DNA of 64,000 nucleotides from Flavipsychrobacter sp. (GTDB lineage: Bacteria > Bacteroidota > Bacteroidia > Chitinophagales > Chitinophagaceae): NCBI GenBank assembly GCA_017849575.1, contig JAFIGV010000015.1:62001-126000 (forward strand), in the 5' to 3' direction. Under the pieces are notes generated by a model. The model saw nothing but the letters and a program-made list of their open reading frames with translations. It was not told the origin of the DNA and did not search any database. Position numbers and translations under genes: made by a program. Positions 62,099 to 64,000 of the stretch are shown here, piece by piece; the stretch's first letter is position 1; every line of letters begins with the position of its first letter.

Positions 62099-64000
62099 AG
62101 CGAATGCGCCACATAGCCATCCTTTTATTTGCTGCACTCTGCATTTTTTCCTGGAGCCGGTTGGCAGGCAAAGGAAGAATAAACGGAACGGCCACCATTC
62201 GAAGTGCTATGAAGGGCGGTAATACCGCAATGGCCGGCCAGATGGTAGATCAGGATTTGGATCTGCTGCTGGCGCAAAAAGCTTATGATTCTCTCCTGGG
62301 TTACGTAATGCTGAAAGGCCAACTGACACAACGTCTGCACGGTAAAGCTGCTGCGAAGAAAGCGCTGGAGGCCTTCGCAAGGAGGCTAAAGCAAAGCCAG
62401 GTTCCCGATACTACAATGATTCTTTGCTACCGGCGCATGGCGGACTTCCACGAAGAAGAAGGTGATTATAACAATTGTTACGAGATCTATCTGCAGGCAT
62501 TACACCTGGCTACTGCGCTGAACGACTCAGCAGAAATAGCAAGTTGTGAGTATAATCTTGGTGTCTATGCCAATCATCTTGGCAATGTTGCACTCTCGGG
62601 CAGGCATCATCATACCGCGATGAACCTACGCGAAAGGATTTCGGCCACACGACCGGAGGACCTTTATTTTTCCTGCAATGCTATGGGAGCCATCATGTGG
62701 TATGCTTCCCAATACGATAGCGCCAATTACTATTACAATCGGGCTTTGGATGCATTGAAGAAAATGCCTGACAATGATCTGAACACAGCCTATCGGCCTG
62801 CCATCATTCTCAATAACATAGCAGCTTTATACAGTGCCGAAGGGAAAACTACCGAAGCCATCAATGCAATGAACGAGTCTATTGCCCGCTATCGGCAGTT
62901 CCTTTCGGCTGCGACCCAACATCCCAAAGCATCAAGCGCCCGCGAGGGTATCTACGAAGCCGTGGAAAACCTGGCCGGCATTTACAAGGAAGTGGGCGAC
63001 TATAAAAAAGCGGGCGAACTGCTACGGTATGCTTTGCAGCAAAAAAAGGCGCATTTGCCCAAAGACCATCCGGCCATTTTCTTTTCTGAAATATTGCTGG
63101 GAGATCACTTCAATTCGATAAGTAAATACGATTCTGCCCGTAGCTATCTCCTCAGCGGGCTGCAAAAGCTGGAGGCTGCTCAAGGCGACTTTCTATACTG
63201 GGCTGCCGATGGATACTTTAACCTTGCCTTAGTATATGAGAATTTGCAGGACTCGTCTCGTGCGCGTCGGGCCTGGCTCAAGGCTGAACAGTATTTTGAT
63301 GCTTCGTATCAGGGCAGTTATGACAATGTTTATCTCGATTTCCTACGTCAGGACGCTTTGTTCAAAGCACGGCATGGCGACTATGCCAAAGCCCAAAGTA
63401 TGTCTTACGCCTTGCTGGACTACCTGAAAAAGTCAGGGGTGGAAGAGAGCCTTCAGCAGTTTTATCAACTGATCAACCTGTCGGAAATAAGCTATGTGGC
63501 AGGCCAATATGAGACAGCAGAAGCCCAAAGCGCCGAGGCCATTGCACTGATAGAAAAGATGGTGCATGAAGCCGCCACTCTGTTGGACTCAGTAAAGATG
63601 GAGGTGCTGAAACCCAGGGCCTTGCTGATGGGAGCAAAAAGTGCCTATGCGCTCAAAAAAAATCATGATGCTGCATTTTTAGAATCCCTTTCCCGGAAGC
63701 TAAATCTGGCCCTCTCTATTGTAGAGCAAAGAAAAATGCTCTTAGACGATCCTTCAGATCTGAATATCCTGCTTTCGGAGCATAAGGAGCTAATTGATTT
63801 TGCCGCTCAGCTAGCCCTGGAGCACTACCGGCAATCGCTCAGCTCAGCCTCGCTTGAGCGATTTTTGAACCTAAAAGAATCGGAGGTTTTTAGCAGACTG
63901 AGGAGTCGTCTGGAACAACAGCAGGCCATTCAGTTTTCCGGAGTGCCACCTTCGGTTGTCGCTCAGGAGTTTTTCTTGAAAGCAGAAATGAAAAAGGCTT
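62095..64000 (+). CDS. TPR protein, probably CHAT-domain type, 3' truncated by window
   Basis: An open frame of 635 codons with no stop before the window ends. A short hydrophobic signal (MKRMRHIAILLFAALCIFSW) is followed by many TPR-like helical pairs, such as NNCYEIYLQALHLATALNDS, YDSARSYLLSGLQKLEAAQG and QYETAEAQSAEAIALIEKMV. The last visible part (SLERFLNLKESEVFSRLRSR, then FSGVPPSVVAQEFF) resembles the segment that precedes a CHAT caspase-like protease domain in related proteins, but the domain itself lies beyond the window. Its start overlaps the stop of the anti-sigma-like gene by 4 bases. Confidence 0.75.
   Translation, partial: MKRMRHIAILLFAALCIFSWSRLAGKGRINGTATIRSAMKGGNTAMAGQMVDQDLDLLLAQKAYDSLLGYVMLKGQLTQRLHGKAAAKKALEAFARRLKQSQVPDTTMILCYRRMADFHEEEGDYNNCYEIYLQALHLATALNDSAEIASCEYNLGVYANHLGNVALSGRHHHTAMNLRERISATRPEDLYFSCNAMGAIMWYASQYDSANYYYNRALDALKKMPDNDLNTAYRPAIILNNIAALYSAEGKTTEAINAMNESIARYRQFLSAATQHPKASSAREGIYEAVENLAGIYKEVGDYKKAGELLRYALQQKKAHLPKDHPAIFFSEILLGDHFNSISKYDSARSYLLSGLQKLEAAQGDFLYWAADGYFNLALVYENLQDSSRARRAWLKAEQYFDASYQGSYDNVYLDFLRQDALFKARHGDYAKAQSMSYALLDYLKKSGVEESLQQFYQLINLSEISYVAGQYETAEAQSAEAIALIEKMVHEAATLLDSVKMEVLKPRALLMGAKSAYALKKNHDAAFLESLSRKLNLALSIVEQRKMLLDDPSDLNILLSEHKELIDFAAQLALEHYRQSLSSASLERFLNLKESEVFSRLRSRLEQQQAIQFSGVPPSVVAQEFFLKAEMKKA

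Overview
The window looks like a chromosomal segment of a Bacteroidota bacterium, most likely a Chitinophagaceae-like member. This rests on three type IX secretion (T9SS) cargo proteins with C-terminal sorting domains, a TonB cluster with two ExbD proteins, a PafA-type alkaline phosphatase, a Bacteroidota-style arginine decarboxylase, an alpha-oxoamine synthase resembling serine palmitoyltransferase, and repeated TAnnTTTG (-7) promoter elements with no obvious Shine-Dalgarno sequences. The family-level placement is inference. I see no insertion sequence, phage, CRISPR array, tRNA or rRNA.

Layout. 0-6 kb: the end of rpsL, then rpsG, closed by a terminator; convergent to it is a leftward set miaB, a sigma-54 activator and mutS2 (without Smr domain). 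6-13 kb: plsY, an M48 lipoprotein protease, a spermidine-synthase-like protein, oxyR, a T9SS type A cargo, a YdeI/OmdA-type protein, a PaaI-like thioesterase and a family 2 glycosyltransferase. 13-17 kb: exbB-exbD-exbD-tonB with its own promoter and terminator, then an OmpH/Skp-like protein. 17-24 kb: APC permease, heptose-7-phosphate kinase, CNNM/CorC protein, flavin-binding protein, cupin, LysM protein and family 9 glycosyltransferase. 24-35 kb: a T9SS type B cargo, a glycine-zipper lipoprotein, a two-gene ABC exporter, a long-chain acyl-CoA synthetase, an EamA transporter divergent from arginine decarboxylase, and Hsp20. 35-41 kb: a possible small RNA, an RmlD-like reductase, the oxoamine synthase, PafA, a 38-residue membrane protein with its own terminator, a lipoprotein and a DUF1761 protein. 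41-46 kb: sucA, then rimM-trmD-rplS. 46-53 kb: a 1289-residue T9SS adhesin-like protein and a compact locus with a PapD-like chaperone flanked by two related small exported proteins. 53-64 kb: a LuxE-like acyl-protein synthetase, a lipoprotein, a polysaccharide deacetylase, a DUF4175-type membrane protein, a thioredoxin-fold protein, rarA, and an ECF sigma / anti-sigma-like TPR / large TPR operon that runs off the window.

Most genes are core housekeeping or cell-envelope functions. The parts least explained by known biology are the chaperone plus paired exported proteins (50.1-52.3 kb), the ECF-TPR operon (60.8-64 kb), the + strand hairpin/terminator element in a gap with no + strand gene (35.5 kb), the 38-residue membrane protein (39.5 kb), and a recurrent placement of -7 elements only a few bases before start codons, which suggests leaderless or very short-leader mRNAs. 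Where a TAnnTTTG element lies inside an extended reading frame I used it to choose the downstream start.
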